A stretch of 64,000 bases of DNA from Saccopteryx bilineata (Eukaryota; Chordata; Mammalia; Chiroptera; Emballonuridae): contig NC_089494.1 in the NCBI RefSeq assembly GCF_036850765.1, forward strand, positions 54,701,809 to 54,765,808, written 5' to 3'. The notes below the pieces were generated by a model. It did not search any database and had not been told where the DNA came from. It was given only the letters and a program-made list of their open reading frames with translations. Below, piece after piece: positions 9,716 through 19,039 of the stretch. Every line of letters begins with the position of its first letter. Position 1 is the stretch's first letter. The translations under genes and the position numbers were made by a program.

Positions 9716-12007
9716 CACTAATGAATTTAGACTCTCATGCAGTCTTTCTTGGTGACCTGTAGCTGAAGTGACAGATCAAGTTCAATATGTGAGTACTACC
9801 AGAACAATTAATGGGCCATATAATGACTGAACTTGAAGCCTTGTTTTCTATCCTGATAATTAGCAGAGAAATTTCACTAGGTATATATTTTAAATATCCC
9901 AGTATATTAGACTGTTGTCAATTATTTGAATACATCAGGGCAATGATAAGCTTCTAAAAACTTGGTCCTTTTTATTCTCTAGGAATAAATGATTAGTCAA
10001 CAAACATTTTTGTAATATTTTAACTTACAATTTTATCAAATTATAGACACATGCCTTACTTTATTAATAAACACTATGTACGTCTGTGTATTCACTTTAG
10101 TTTCTCTCTTCTTAGACACATTTCACCTTGCAAACAGTATTTTGCCTTGTTATAATTCCCAATTACTTTTAGATTTTTGATTATGCATATTTTCAAATAT
10201 ACACCAAAAAGAAAACAATGTAAAAAACTCATTCCCAAATGTCAACAAGTTATTTAGCAAACGTGTACAATCCTAAAAGTGATGTCATTTGTTTCCAGAG
10301 AAGCTTACAACAGTTCTTGCTAGGTTCCTTTTCAAATGCTAGACAAGGCACTAAGCAAAAGTAAACAGAACAAGACTCACTTCAGAATAAATGATTTTCA
10401 GGAAGTGAAAGCCGGAACCCCATGTACATCCTGAACAGCAACTTTGAATGAAGGATAGGCCTTCTACGCAGGCAGCTTGGTTGCAAAATAAAGCAGTGGA
10501 ACGCAGAGTTAAGAGTTGTAGAGGTCGCACATGATCAGGACGCCCAGAACAGTTCTGGGCTCTGTGTAGAGTGCACACGGTGAGGATGAAGCACAATTCT
10601 TGCCATCCGGGAACTCACACATTTGTAGGAAATGATAAGCTACCGAGTTACCAAAAGAAATGTGTACATTTAACTTGGTAAGCCTGAAAGAATCAATGCA
10701 ATGGTGTTAAATCATTTATTTATGTCCTATGTACTTTTTTCCCCAGTCCAAGTAATAATTTTTCTTGTTTTCAAATTAGTAAAAGATGTATTAATAATAA
10801 TGAACACAGCATTTGGTGGAAAAATTCTACTTTTCTACTTTTGTCAACAAAACCATGTGACTATAAAAAATATTCCCATGTAGTACATATGTTGCCAATG
10901 ATCTTATATAAAATAATTCCTGTCGTAGCCCATGAGTGATCTTGGCAAGCTAATAAGTGAAAGAGCATGTAACTTCTTTTTAGTTGATTTATCTACAGCA
11001 AAGTTTTATCGAAACTACTCTTCAGCTTTTCCTTTTAGTATCACAGTTCACTCTGACCTGCCTAGATTAAAATGTAGGCCAGTTGCTGGAGAGGGGGATG
11101 GAGGTAAAGAAACATTAAGTGGAATCATGAAACTTACTCTGATTCCTCATCCACAGCGAGAAATGTGGTGCAAGGACCGGGAGCACAGGCGCTCCCGAAA
11201 AACTTGTTAGAAATGTGGAGCATAAGGCTCCACCCAGCTGTGCTGAAAGAGAATTTGCCTTTTAAGATCCTTAGCTCATTCTTATGCCTATTAAAGTTTG
11301 AGAACAAAGCTGGTTTAAGCTTCCTTACATCGCTTTGCAGAACCAATACAACTGTATTTTTTTTCCCACATCTCTGAAAACATTCTCTTTTGATCAGAGA
11401 ATCAGGTTTCACTTACCTTTTTCTAATATCACACATGCTCATGGATACATTTGATTTAGTAATCTTTTTATATAAATCTTGAGGTTAAAGACTCGTCCTT
11501 TTATCTGCTCTCCCTTAAAATTAAATTTAAACTTTAGCTAAAACCTTTGCCACTTTTAACTAAAGGGTTGGAGTTAGCATTCAGACTTTGGATTTCTAGA
11601 CATTAATTAGAAGTCTCTGCTAGAAAAGAAAATCAACTCAAACTTCCATAATAAGCAATAGATTCTTCCATGTCTCTATGTCTCCACAAGAGAAAGTGAG
11701 GAAAAGTAAATATTCAAACAAGATATTAAATTTCATACATGTAAATATTACCATTAGCATAAGCCACTATAAAAAGACACACACAATTTCATAACATTTC
11801 CCATAGCTATGTCTTATAAAATATGGATTTAATCTTTAAAAACTTTTATTTGCTAAATGTCTGCAAAATACTTTTAATTGGAGAAATATGAAAAGGCTAA
11901 AATGTTTTCCATGCTATTATATTTATTGGTCACTTTGCATTGTAAACTATGGTTTCATAAATTATTTAAAATATTAATAAAATATTTTCTAATTAACTGT
12001 TTTTACA
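9716..12007. other. anonymous non-coding DNA with one MER5A-like fossil
   Basis: About 2.3 kb in which I can only name the MER5A-like fragment at 11150-11312. Frames at 10351-10596, 10701-10883 and 10932-11412 are short, overlap on both strands and show no domain. No gene is supported. Confidence 0.45.
11150..11312 (+). mobile_element. MER5A-like (hAT-Charlie) fossil
   Basis: The phrases AACTTGTTAGAAATGTGGAG, GGCTCCACCCAGCTGTGCTG and ATTAAAGTTTGAGAACAAAG match the order and spacing of an old MER5A-type element. Ends are decayed and no 8-bp duplication is visible. Confidence 0.6.
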
Positions 12008-12009
12008 TA

Positions 12010-12135
12010 CAGAGTGAGGCAAAAGTAGGCTTACAGTCATGAGTATGTGAAACAGTGTATTCTTATATTATTATTTATTGATTATTGTGTTATTTTCCAT
12101 ATGAACAACTGTACATCTATTTTTGTCCCATCCTG
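12010..12135. mobile_element. mariner-type MITE, 126 bp
   Basis: Flanked by TA on both sides (12008-12009 and 12136-12137). It begins CAGAGTGAGGCAAAAGTAGG and ends ATTTTTGTCCCATCCTG, imperfect inverted repeats around a core rich in TTATTATTTATTGATT. Two more copies are at 16424 and 57783. The length, TA duplication and lack of coding fit a non-autonomous Tc1/mariner element. Confidence 0.85.
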
Positions 12136-12194
12136 TACATTTTGACTTTGGCAATGATGAATATACATATGGTCTCTTGTTTCTGGGTTAAAAT

Positions 12195-12861
12195 CAGTGG
12201 TGGGATTCAAATAATTTAGCAACTGGTTCTCTACCTTAATGACTATTTTAAGTATAGAAAAAACAATATGCCGAGAGTTTGTTTGTTATTTCATGCATTT
12301 TAATACTTCCAATGCTTCCAAGATGGGCAATAAGATAACCCTTGAAATCTATATTTAATTGTGTGCTGGCTTTCTATTGGTTTCACCGTTCAGGGAATGC
12401 CAGCACACTCATAATATCTTGGGGAAATTTTGGGCATAACACAAAGCTGAAACAAATAAGAGCTTGTCACCCCCTGGTTGTTTGGCACTTTTTCTCTTTA
12501 TGTTATATGTTTGTTTACTGAAGTAACAAACATGAGGGAATTAAAATGTAGTGTTTCATGAAAGGTATAATGAGTTTTATGAAATGAATAAATATTACAA
12601 GCACAGTTCCATCAAATGTTTTTCACCTGTGAATGACACAAACATTACTACGAGCACTTAGAATACAATGTTACGCAAATGAATGTTTTAAAAGAATAAG
12701 GAATATAAATTTGTGATTTTCACATTGGGTGGCTGCCCAGGCACCCACCTTGGAGAGAACCCTATTATAAGTGCCATTTCAACAATCAGTTTGCCAAACT
12801 CTACAAAAAAAATAGGTATCAGTTCCACTGAACTGATATGAACCAGCTAAATACCCCACTG
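12195..12861. mobile_element. non-autonomous hAT transposon, 667 bp
   Basis: The left end is CAGTGGTGGGATTCAAATAA; the right end, read inverted, is CAGTGGGGTATTTAGCTGGT, sharing CAGTGG and a CTGGTTC motif further in. Flanks GTTAAAAT (12187-12194) and GTTAGAAT (12862-12869) agree at 7 of 8 positions. No open frame of note. It lies 59 bp from the mariner MITE, but the two are separate insertions. Confidence 0.85.
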
Positions 12862-12887
12862 GTTAGAATATATAAGCCACAAATATC

Positions 12888-13252
12888 TTTTTTTTTTTTT
12901 TTGGATTTTACCGAAGTTAGAAGTAGCGAGGCAGTCAGATAGACTCCCGCATGTGCCCGACTTGGGTCCACTCAGCGGGCAATGCTCTGACCATTAGGGA
13001 CATTGCTACGTTGTGGCCAGAGCCATTCTAGCACCTGAGTTGGAGGCCATAGAGCCGTCCTCAGTGCTCAAGCCAACTTTTGCTCCAATGGAGCCTTGCC
13101 TGTGGGAGGGGAAGGAAGAGATAGAGAGGAAGGAGAGGGAAAAGGGTGGAGAAGCAGATGGGCACTTCTCCTGTGTGCCCTGGTCAGGAATTGAACCTGG
13201 GACTTTTACACGCTGGGCCGATGCTCTACTGCTGAGCCAACTGGGCAGGGCC
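12888..13252 (-). mobile_element. VES-like long SINE
   Basis: Reverse-oriented: a T run from 12888, then the complement of the second domain (CAATGGAGCCTTG) and finally GCTGAGCCAACTGGGCAGGG at the head. A 16-bp duplication with one difference (AAGCCACAAATATCTT and AAGTCACAAATATCTT) lies on the two sides. The 82- and 86-aa frames inside are SINE sequence. Confidence 0.92.
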
Positions 13253-13269
13253 AAGTCACAAATATCTTT

Positions 13270-15702
13270 ATGACTTCACAAATATTCAACAAATCTTCTC
13301 AAATTTATCACTTTTCTAAAAAAGACACATCTGATCTCAATAAACGAACAGGCCCTTTGGAAAATTGCAATGTGATGGGGTGGAATGAGATGAACTGGAG
13401 GACCTAAGGAGAGTCTGACTTGGGCCATGGTTGAAAGGACAGATACAGACAGACACTAGACACGTAGTCAGCATTAGGGTGGTGGGGTGGGTGGAAAAAA
13501 AAATGAGACAAGTCTCCCTCCTTTCCTACCACCCTCCTCCTCTTCCTTCACTCTCATGACCATCTCCCATACTCTTTTCTTTACAAATCAGAGAACTTGT
13601 CTTCACTGGCTAGGGTGTGCCAAGAAATACCTTCCCTAGACTGTTTCCCATATTTTACCATCACTAGTATGTTAGGGACTGTCCCCAAAGACAGAAACAT
13701 CTAGTAGTCTCAGTTTTAAATTAATCATATTCACGTTTTAACACAGAACACAAAATCACAGATATGATCTTAGTTTAAAAAAAAACAATCCTAAAGTTTT
13801 TCTTAGAATACAAAGCTACCTAATATGTTTGATTGTAAGCCTAAGAGTGATTTATCTTGAGGCTTGCAAAGACCTAAGTTGCCTGAGAAAGGTAAGTTGC
13901 TGCAAATAGGCAAACATAGGATTAAGAAATAAAACTAACTTCATCATGGTTCTAGGGAACATGAGCAGAAATCTAAATTAGACCCTCCCAAAAGGGTATG
14001 GAGAGATCAATCCATGCCTGGCCCATTTTGGTATCCATAAACTGTGGATCCAACCTATGGAGGGCAACAGCTGGACTTGCAAGAAGGGACAATCTTTAAG
14101 AGCAGTGAGGCAGTAACATTCTTAAATCTTTTTCTTCCTTTGGTAAATGATTTTATTTTGGGAATTGCTACATAGATGCCTGAGGCCTGATAATAGTTTC
14201 TAATTATTTTCTTGCTAAGAAATATTTGACATTTTATTTCTTATGCCAAAACCCTCTCCAATTTTATTTTAAATTCTCTTCTTCAATCTGAGATTAACTT
14301 GACAGACTCACATGCTCTAATAAGATGTTTCCTCCTCTTGACAGACCCATGTGTTTTTTATTATATGTAATGGTATTAAAAAATGTTCTTCAACATTATG
14401 TTTGTAAGTGTCTCACTTCCCTTATTCTTCATTCCATTCCAAACTCTTGACTTTCAAGTGCAGGAAAAGATTTTTTAATTCTATCTGTAAATCCAAACTA
14501 TTCAGTTTCTATGTTAGAATTAAAATTTACAAGAAATAAATTCCGAATTTTTTTCTCAGTGGTATAATTTTCTTCTAGGTGTATTAACAAAACTGTGTAG
14601 AAGTTAGTGGGTTATAAGAATCATGATAGACTTTTTGATTTTCCGTGGAAACTAAGACACAGAGAATGGCTTCTCAACACCACCATGATGTTTCTTCTAA
14701 GGCTGATGCCAAAGATCACTGTTGTTACATAGAATGTGGGAAGATTTGCTTCATTAAAAGATCAGAGTTCACATTTTATAAGAGAAGCCTAATCTAACTC
14801 TAGAAACATTTTCTTCACATTTTTCTCTGATACAACATATGTGTTCACTTGCCAAGATTTTAACTACTTTGTTTTTCTACACCACCTCAAGCTATCTTGT
14901 TATTTTGTTTGTTCTGTATATCTTAACACTTTATTTGGTTTTTCATCCTTGTATATAAATCTGAGCTAAATCAAACACTCAACAAGACCTTCTTCAAAGT
15001 TTTATTGTTTTTTTCTACCATGTAATAATAACTCTTTATCTATTTTATTCATGTTATATTTTTAAGGTTTCCATATATTACTAAGTTTTTCATTTCTCCC
15101 AAAAGATTATATTCTTCGCAGAAGGTACTATTTATTTTTAACTATCACCACAATCACCATCATCACTACTGAGCCTAACGCATTCTTGACATCAGTTAGA
15201 AACCCAATAAGTGTTTGTTGAATTACAAAATGAACCAAGAATCATTCCTTTTGTGTTCATAATTCTGTTAGCTCCAAATGGATTATAATCCTGTGTAGTA
15301 GAACATTCCTACAAATTCTTGAGTAACAGGAGATCCTGTAGAACTCTGTCTACCTCTTGAGTCCCAAAGCTAATAATCTTCTGAGTGTTAGAAATTAGCA
15401 CTGATGTGCACCATCCAATGAACCCATACATAATCACAATAGCACCCCTTCATCCTTGCCAGCAATGTAGCAAAATATTTCATCCACCTCTTCCTGCCAT
15501 TATTTTTATCTCCTACTGGTTCTTACTTTTGGGAACTCAGACTGCTATAAACACTGTTTTAAAGCCTCATTTATCTACTTCTTCCTGTTACAAATTTTCC
15601 ACTTCTAATTTAAGAATAAATTAGGTTCCAAGGATAAGTAAAGTATATTTATGCCCTATAAATTTCACCTTGGTTGTCAAATATATTTAAAAGTCTTTTA
15701 TA
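13270..15702. other. anonymous non-coding DNA with an L2-like fossil
   Basis: No gene seen. The 3' half contains probable L2 sequence (14960-15240). The 79-aa frame at 15385-15624 has no recognisable domain and no supporting context. Confidence 0.4.
14960..15240 (+). repeat. L2-like 3' end fossil
   Basis: AACCCAATAAGTGTTTGTTG with AATTACAAAATGAACC at the right end is the classic decayed close of an L2 or MIR-type element. The upstream CT-rich text with ATCACCACAATCACCATC is compatible with, but not proof of, more L2. Confidence 0.45.
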
Positions 15703-15906
15703 GTCTGACCTGTGGTGGCACAGTGGATAAAGCATTGACCTGGAATGCTGAGGTCATTGGTTTGAAACCCTGGGCTTGCCCGGTCAAGACATATATGAGA
15801 AGCAACTACTATGACTTGGTTATTCCTGGTCCTCCCTTTACCTTTCTCTCTTTATCCTCTCTCTAAAATCAATAAATAAAACATTTTTAAAAAATAAATA
15901 AGAAAT
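15703..15906 (+). mobile_element. SINE, GACCTGTGGTGGCRCAGTGG type
   Basis: The head GTCTGACCTGTGGTGGCACA, then GGATAAAGCATTGACCTGGA, GGTTTGAAACCC and a CT-rich body, then an AAATAAAT tail. A perfect 14-bp duplication, AAAAGTCTTTTATA, at 15689-15702 and 15907-15920. Shorter than the other SINE families here (about 200 bp). Confidence 0.92.
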
Positions 15907-16252
15907 AAAAGTCTTTTATAATTGCATAACAACAGAGAAAAAAATTAACATTATTAAATAAGGACAAAATAAATAGAGAGTAAACTATTGCAGTTAGGAT
16001 GAGAAATCAAATTCTAAGGCCACTTATAATTCCATAAATGCTAAATATCAGCAACATACTACATATTGAAAGCTACTTGTTAGTCATTAAATCTTTACAA
16101 AAAAATTAATCTTTGAACTTCCAGAACCCAGCATATTATCTAATATAAAATAAATAAGTTTAACTAAACTATATATAGTATTATATCAGGTACCAAGGAG
16201 AGTTATGACAGAAATACAGAACCTTTATTTATACTTTAAAAATTTGCACTTT

Positions 16253-16394
16253 TGCCCTTTTAGCTTAGTTGGTTAGAGCATTGTCCAGGAGCACAGAGAT
16301 TGCCAGATCAATTCCCAGTTAGGGCACATACAAGAATAGATCAATGTTACTGTCTTCTCTCCCTCTCTCTCTTCCTCCTTTAAAAAAAAGTTTT
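16253..16394 (+). mobile_element. short tRNA-derived SINE, TTAGCTTAGTTGGTTAGAGC type
   Basis: The head is AGCTTAGTTGGTTAGAGC; the B-box-like part is GCCAGATCAATTCCCAG; a CT-rich end and A tail follow. Flanks TAAAAATTTGCA and TAAAAATTTTGCA form the target duplication with one extra T. Same family as the SINEs at 960 and 37657. Confidence 0.85.
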
Positions 16395-16423
16395 AAAAAT
16401 TTTGCAGTTTAACAAAGCTGCAA

Positions 16424-16555
16424 TAAAAGGATGGGCAAAGTAGGTTTACATAAGTTAGTACACAAAACAGAGAGCCTAATCTTATATTATTATTTATTTA
16501 TTTTTGGATTAATTATAGGAACAACTGTAAATCTATTTTTGCCAATCCCTGTGTA
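16424..16555. mobile_element. mariner-type MITE, second copy
   Basis: It shares GGGCAAAGTAGGTTTACA at the left and GGAACAACTGTAAATCTATT plus TTTGCCAATCCCTG at the right with the copies at 12010 and 57783. The edges are more diverged and the TA duplication is not clean. Confidence 0.75.
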
Positions 16556-16616
16556 TAACAAATGTAACATAAATATTAGGGCATATACAGTAATAAGATT
16601 GGATATAAAATTAAAT

Positions 16617-16719
16617 GTTTTTTTAAATTTTATTATTTATTTATTTACTTACTTTTTTATGAGAGAGAATGAAAGAGAGACAGGGTCATACAGGAAGAGA
16701 GAGAGATGAGAAACATCAA
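16617..16719 (-). mobile_element. SINE 3' tail, broken at an L1 junction
   Basis: A T-rich start followed by AGAGAGAATGAAAGAGAGAC and GATGAGAAACATCAA is the reverse complement of the tail of the GTGGCGCAGTGGATAGAGC SINE family. It stops abruptly where L1 sequence begins. The missing head of this family, lacking its own tail, lies in the opposite orientation at 18709-19038. That pairing is the basis for the inversion described under findings. Confidence 0.75.
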
Positions 16720-17625
16720 TAAATGGTGCTGGGAAAATTGGAAAGACACATGCAAAAGAATGAAACTTGACTACAGTTTGTCCCCGTGAACAAAAATTAA
16801 TTCAAAATGGAAGACCTAGATATAGGGTCTGAAACAATAAATTACATAGAAGAAAACAGGTACTAAGCTCATAAATCTTGGTCATTGAGAACAATGTATG
16901 AATTTGACCCCAAAGGCATGGGAAGTAAAGACAAAAATAAATAAATGGGACCATATCAAACTAAAAGCTTCTGCACAGCAAAAGAAACTAATAATAAAAC
17001 AAATAGCCAGCTATCTAAATGGGAGATAATATTTCCAAAGAACAGCTCCAATAAGGGGTTAATATCCAAAATATATAAAGAACTCACAAAGCTCAGCAAC
17101 AAACAAGCAACCACTCCTTGCTGTATTGGCCAAGAGTTTGCTTAAAGGCTTTAATCACTGTAAAAAAATATATAGAAGACTGGATAAAGAAGATGTGGCA
17201 CATACACACCATGGTATACTATTCAGCCATAAGAAATGATGACATCAGATCATTTACAGCAAAATGGTGGGATCTTGATAACATTATAAGGAGTGAAATA
17301 AGTAAATCAGAAAAAAACAAGAACTACATGATTCCATACATTGGTGGAACATAAAAACGAGACTAAGAGACATGGACAAGAGTGTGGTGGTTACCAGGGG
17401 TGGGGGGAGGGAGGACATGGGAGGGAGGGAGGGAGAGAGTTAGGGGGAGGGGGAGGGGCACAGAAAACTAGATAGAGGTTGGTGGAGGACAATCTGACTT
17501 TGGGCGAGGGGTATGCAACATAATTTAATGACAAAATAACCTAGACATGTTTTCTTTGAATATATGTACCCTGATTTATTAATGTCATCCCATTACCATT
17601 AATAAAAATTTATTAAAAAAAAAAA
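16720..17625 (+). mobile_element. L1 3' portion with poly(A)
   Basis: It starts with ORF2 text (AAATGGTGCTGGGAAAATTG, encoding the WCWENW region) and continues to 17113, where L1 continuity breaks. About 50 bp of unplaced sequence follow, then the ORF2 C-terminus ([16 protein letters not shown]), a purine and G-rich 3' UTR at 17395-17460, and a poly(A) at about 17613. Reading frames are decayed. The ORF2 stretch that should follow 17113 appears at 18046-18568. Confidence 0.85.
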
Positions 17626-17636
17626 AAAGAAAAGAA

Positions 17637-18010
17637 AAGAAATGATGACATTGGATCACTTACAACAAAATGGTGGGATCTTGATAACATTATACAGAGT
17701 GAAATAAGTAAATCAGAAAAAAAACAAGAACTGCAGGATTCCATACATTGGTGGGACATAAAAACGAGACTAAGAGACATAGACAAGAGTGTGGTGGTTA
17801 CGGGGGGCGGGGGGAGGGAAGAAGGGAGGGGGGAGTGGGTGGGGGAGGGGCACAAAGAAAACTAGATAGAAGGTGACAGAGGACAATCTGACTTTGGGTG
17901 ATGGTTATGCAACAGAATTGAATGACAAGATAACCTGGACATGTTTTCTTTGAATATATGTACCCTGATTTATTCATGTCACCCCATTAAAATAAAATTT
18001 TATTTATATA
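17637..18010 (+). mobile_element. second L1 3' end, 5'-truncated, in the tail of the first
   Basis: It starts directly after the A-rich tail of the previous L1 with GAAATGATGACATTGGATCA and repeats the same ORF2 end, G-rich 3' UTR (GGGGGGCGGGGGGAGGG at about 17803-17819) and A tail. It fits a short 5'-truncated L1 insertion into the poly(A) of the first copy, or a duplication of the L1 end. A-rich flanks hide any target duplication. Confidence 0.85.
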
Positions 18011-18063
18011 AAAAAAAAGAAAAATAACCAGGGATCAGAAAGAGGAAAAAAAAATGGGGAGAG

Positions 18064-18392
18064 GGCCTGACTAGGTGGTGGCACAGTGGATAGAACGTTG
18101 GACTGGAATGCGGAGGACCCAGGTTTGAGACCCCAAGATCGCCAGCTTAAGCACGGGCTCATCTGGTTTGAGCAAAGTTCACCAGCTTGGACCCAAGGTC
18201 GCTGGCTCAAGCAAGGGGTTACTCGCTCTGCTGAAGGCCCGCGGTCAAGGCACATGTGAGAAAGCAATCAATGAACAACTAAGGTATCGCAATGAAAAAC
18301 TGATGATTGATGCTTCTTATCTCTCTTTGTTCCTGTCTGCCTGTTCCTATCTATCCCTCTCTCTGACTCTCTCTGTATCTGTTAAAAAAAAA
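18064..18392 (+). mobile_element. SINE, GTGGCACAGTGGATAGAAC type
   Basis: Full-length copy beginning GGCCTGACTAGGTGGTGGCA, with CACCAGCTTGGACCCAAGG, AAGGCACATGTGAGAAAGC and a CT-rich end. A duplication of about 16 bp (AAAAAAATGGGGAGAG and AAAAAAATGGGGGAGG) shows that it landed inside L1 ORF2 sequence. Confidence 0.9.
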
Positions 18393-18568
18393 TGGGGGAG
18401 GACTTGAAACAACACTTCTTCCAAGAGGACATACAAATTGTCAACAGATATATGAAAGATGCTCATCTTCACTAGCTATTTGAGAAATGTAAATCAAAAC
18501 TACAATGAGATATCACCTTACAGTTGTTAGATTGGCTATTATCAACAAGACAGGTAATAACAAGTGTT
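18393..18568 (+). mobile_element. L1 ORF2 fragment
   Basis: GAGGACATACAAATTGTCAA, ATGAAAGATGCTCATCTTCA, TACAATGAGATATCACC and ATCAACAAGACAGG match the late ORF2 region seen intact at 43970-44110. The fragment actually begins near 18046, upstream of the SINE. It ends at 18568 in a sharp junction with antisense L1 5' UTR-like text. Confidence 0.8.
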
Positions 18569-18708
18569 GGCCTTTATTTTAATTTTTGCATGTGGCTTTC
18601 ACTGCATTATAGTTGTCAATTTGTTGAAATGTCAAAGGGAGAGATCAGGAGTATCTCTCATGTTGCCATTACTCTTATGTCCTAAAAGGTTTCTAATAAA
18701 AAACTAAT
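18569..18708 (-). mobile_element. L1 5' end fragment (antisense)
   Basis: TGCATTATAGTTGT, CAAAGGGAGAGA and CAGGAGTATCTCT recur at 24435-24520, where they form the 5' end of the antisense L1. Their presence here, joined to plus-sense ORF2, marks a rearranged junction. Confidence 0.65.
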
Positions 18709-19038
18709 TTGACTGACCAAGCAGTGGTGCAGTGGATAGAATGTTGGCCTGGGATGCAGTGGACTCAGGTTTGAAACTCAGAGGCCACCGGTTTGAACGT
18801 GGATCATCCAGCTTGAGCACAGGCTCACCAGCTTGAGCATGGGGTCACTGGTTTGAGCATGAGATCATAGACATGACCCCATGGTCACTGGCTTGAGCCA
18901 AAAGGCTGCTGGCTTGATACCCAAGGTTGCTGGCTTGAGCTCAAGGTCACTGGCTTGAGGAAGGGATCACAAGCTCAGCTGGAGCCCCCCACACCCACCC
19001 CAGACCAAGGCACATATGAGAAAGCAATCAATGAAGAA
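18709..19038 (+). mobile_element. SINE head and body, tail missing
   Basis: It starts near GACTGACCAAGCAGTGGTGC and has many CACTGGCTTGAG-type blocks, AAGGCACATATGAGAAAGCA and ATCAATGAAGAACTAG. It stops there, with no CT-rich tail or poly(A), directly against L1 ORF2 in antisense. The tail of this family lies reversed at 16617-16719. Confidence 0.85.
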
Positions 19039-19039
19039 C

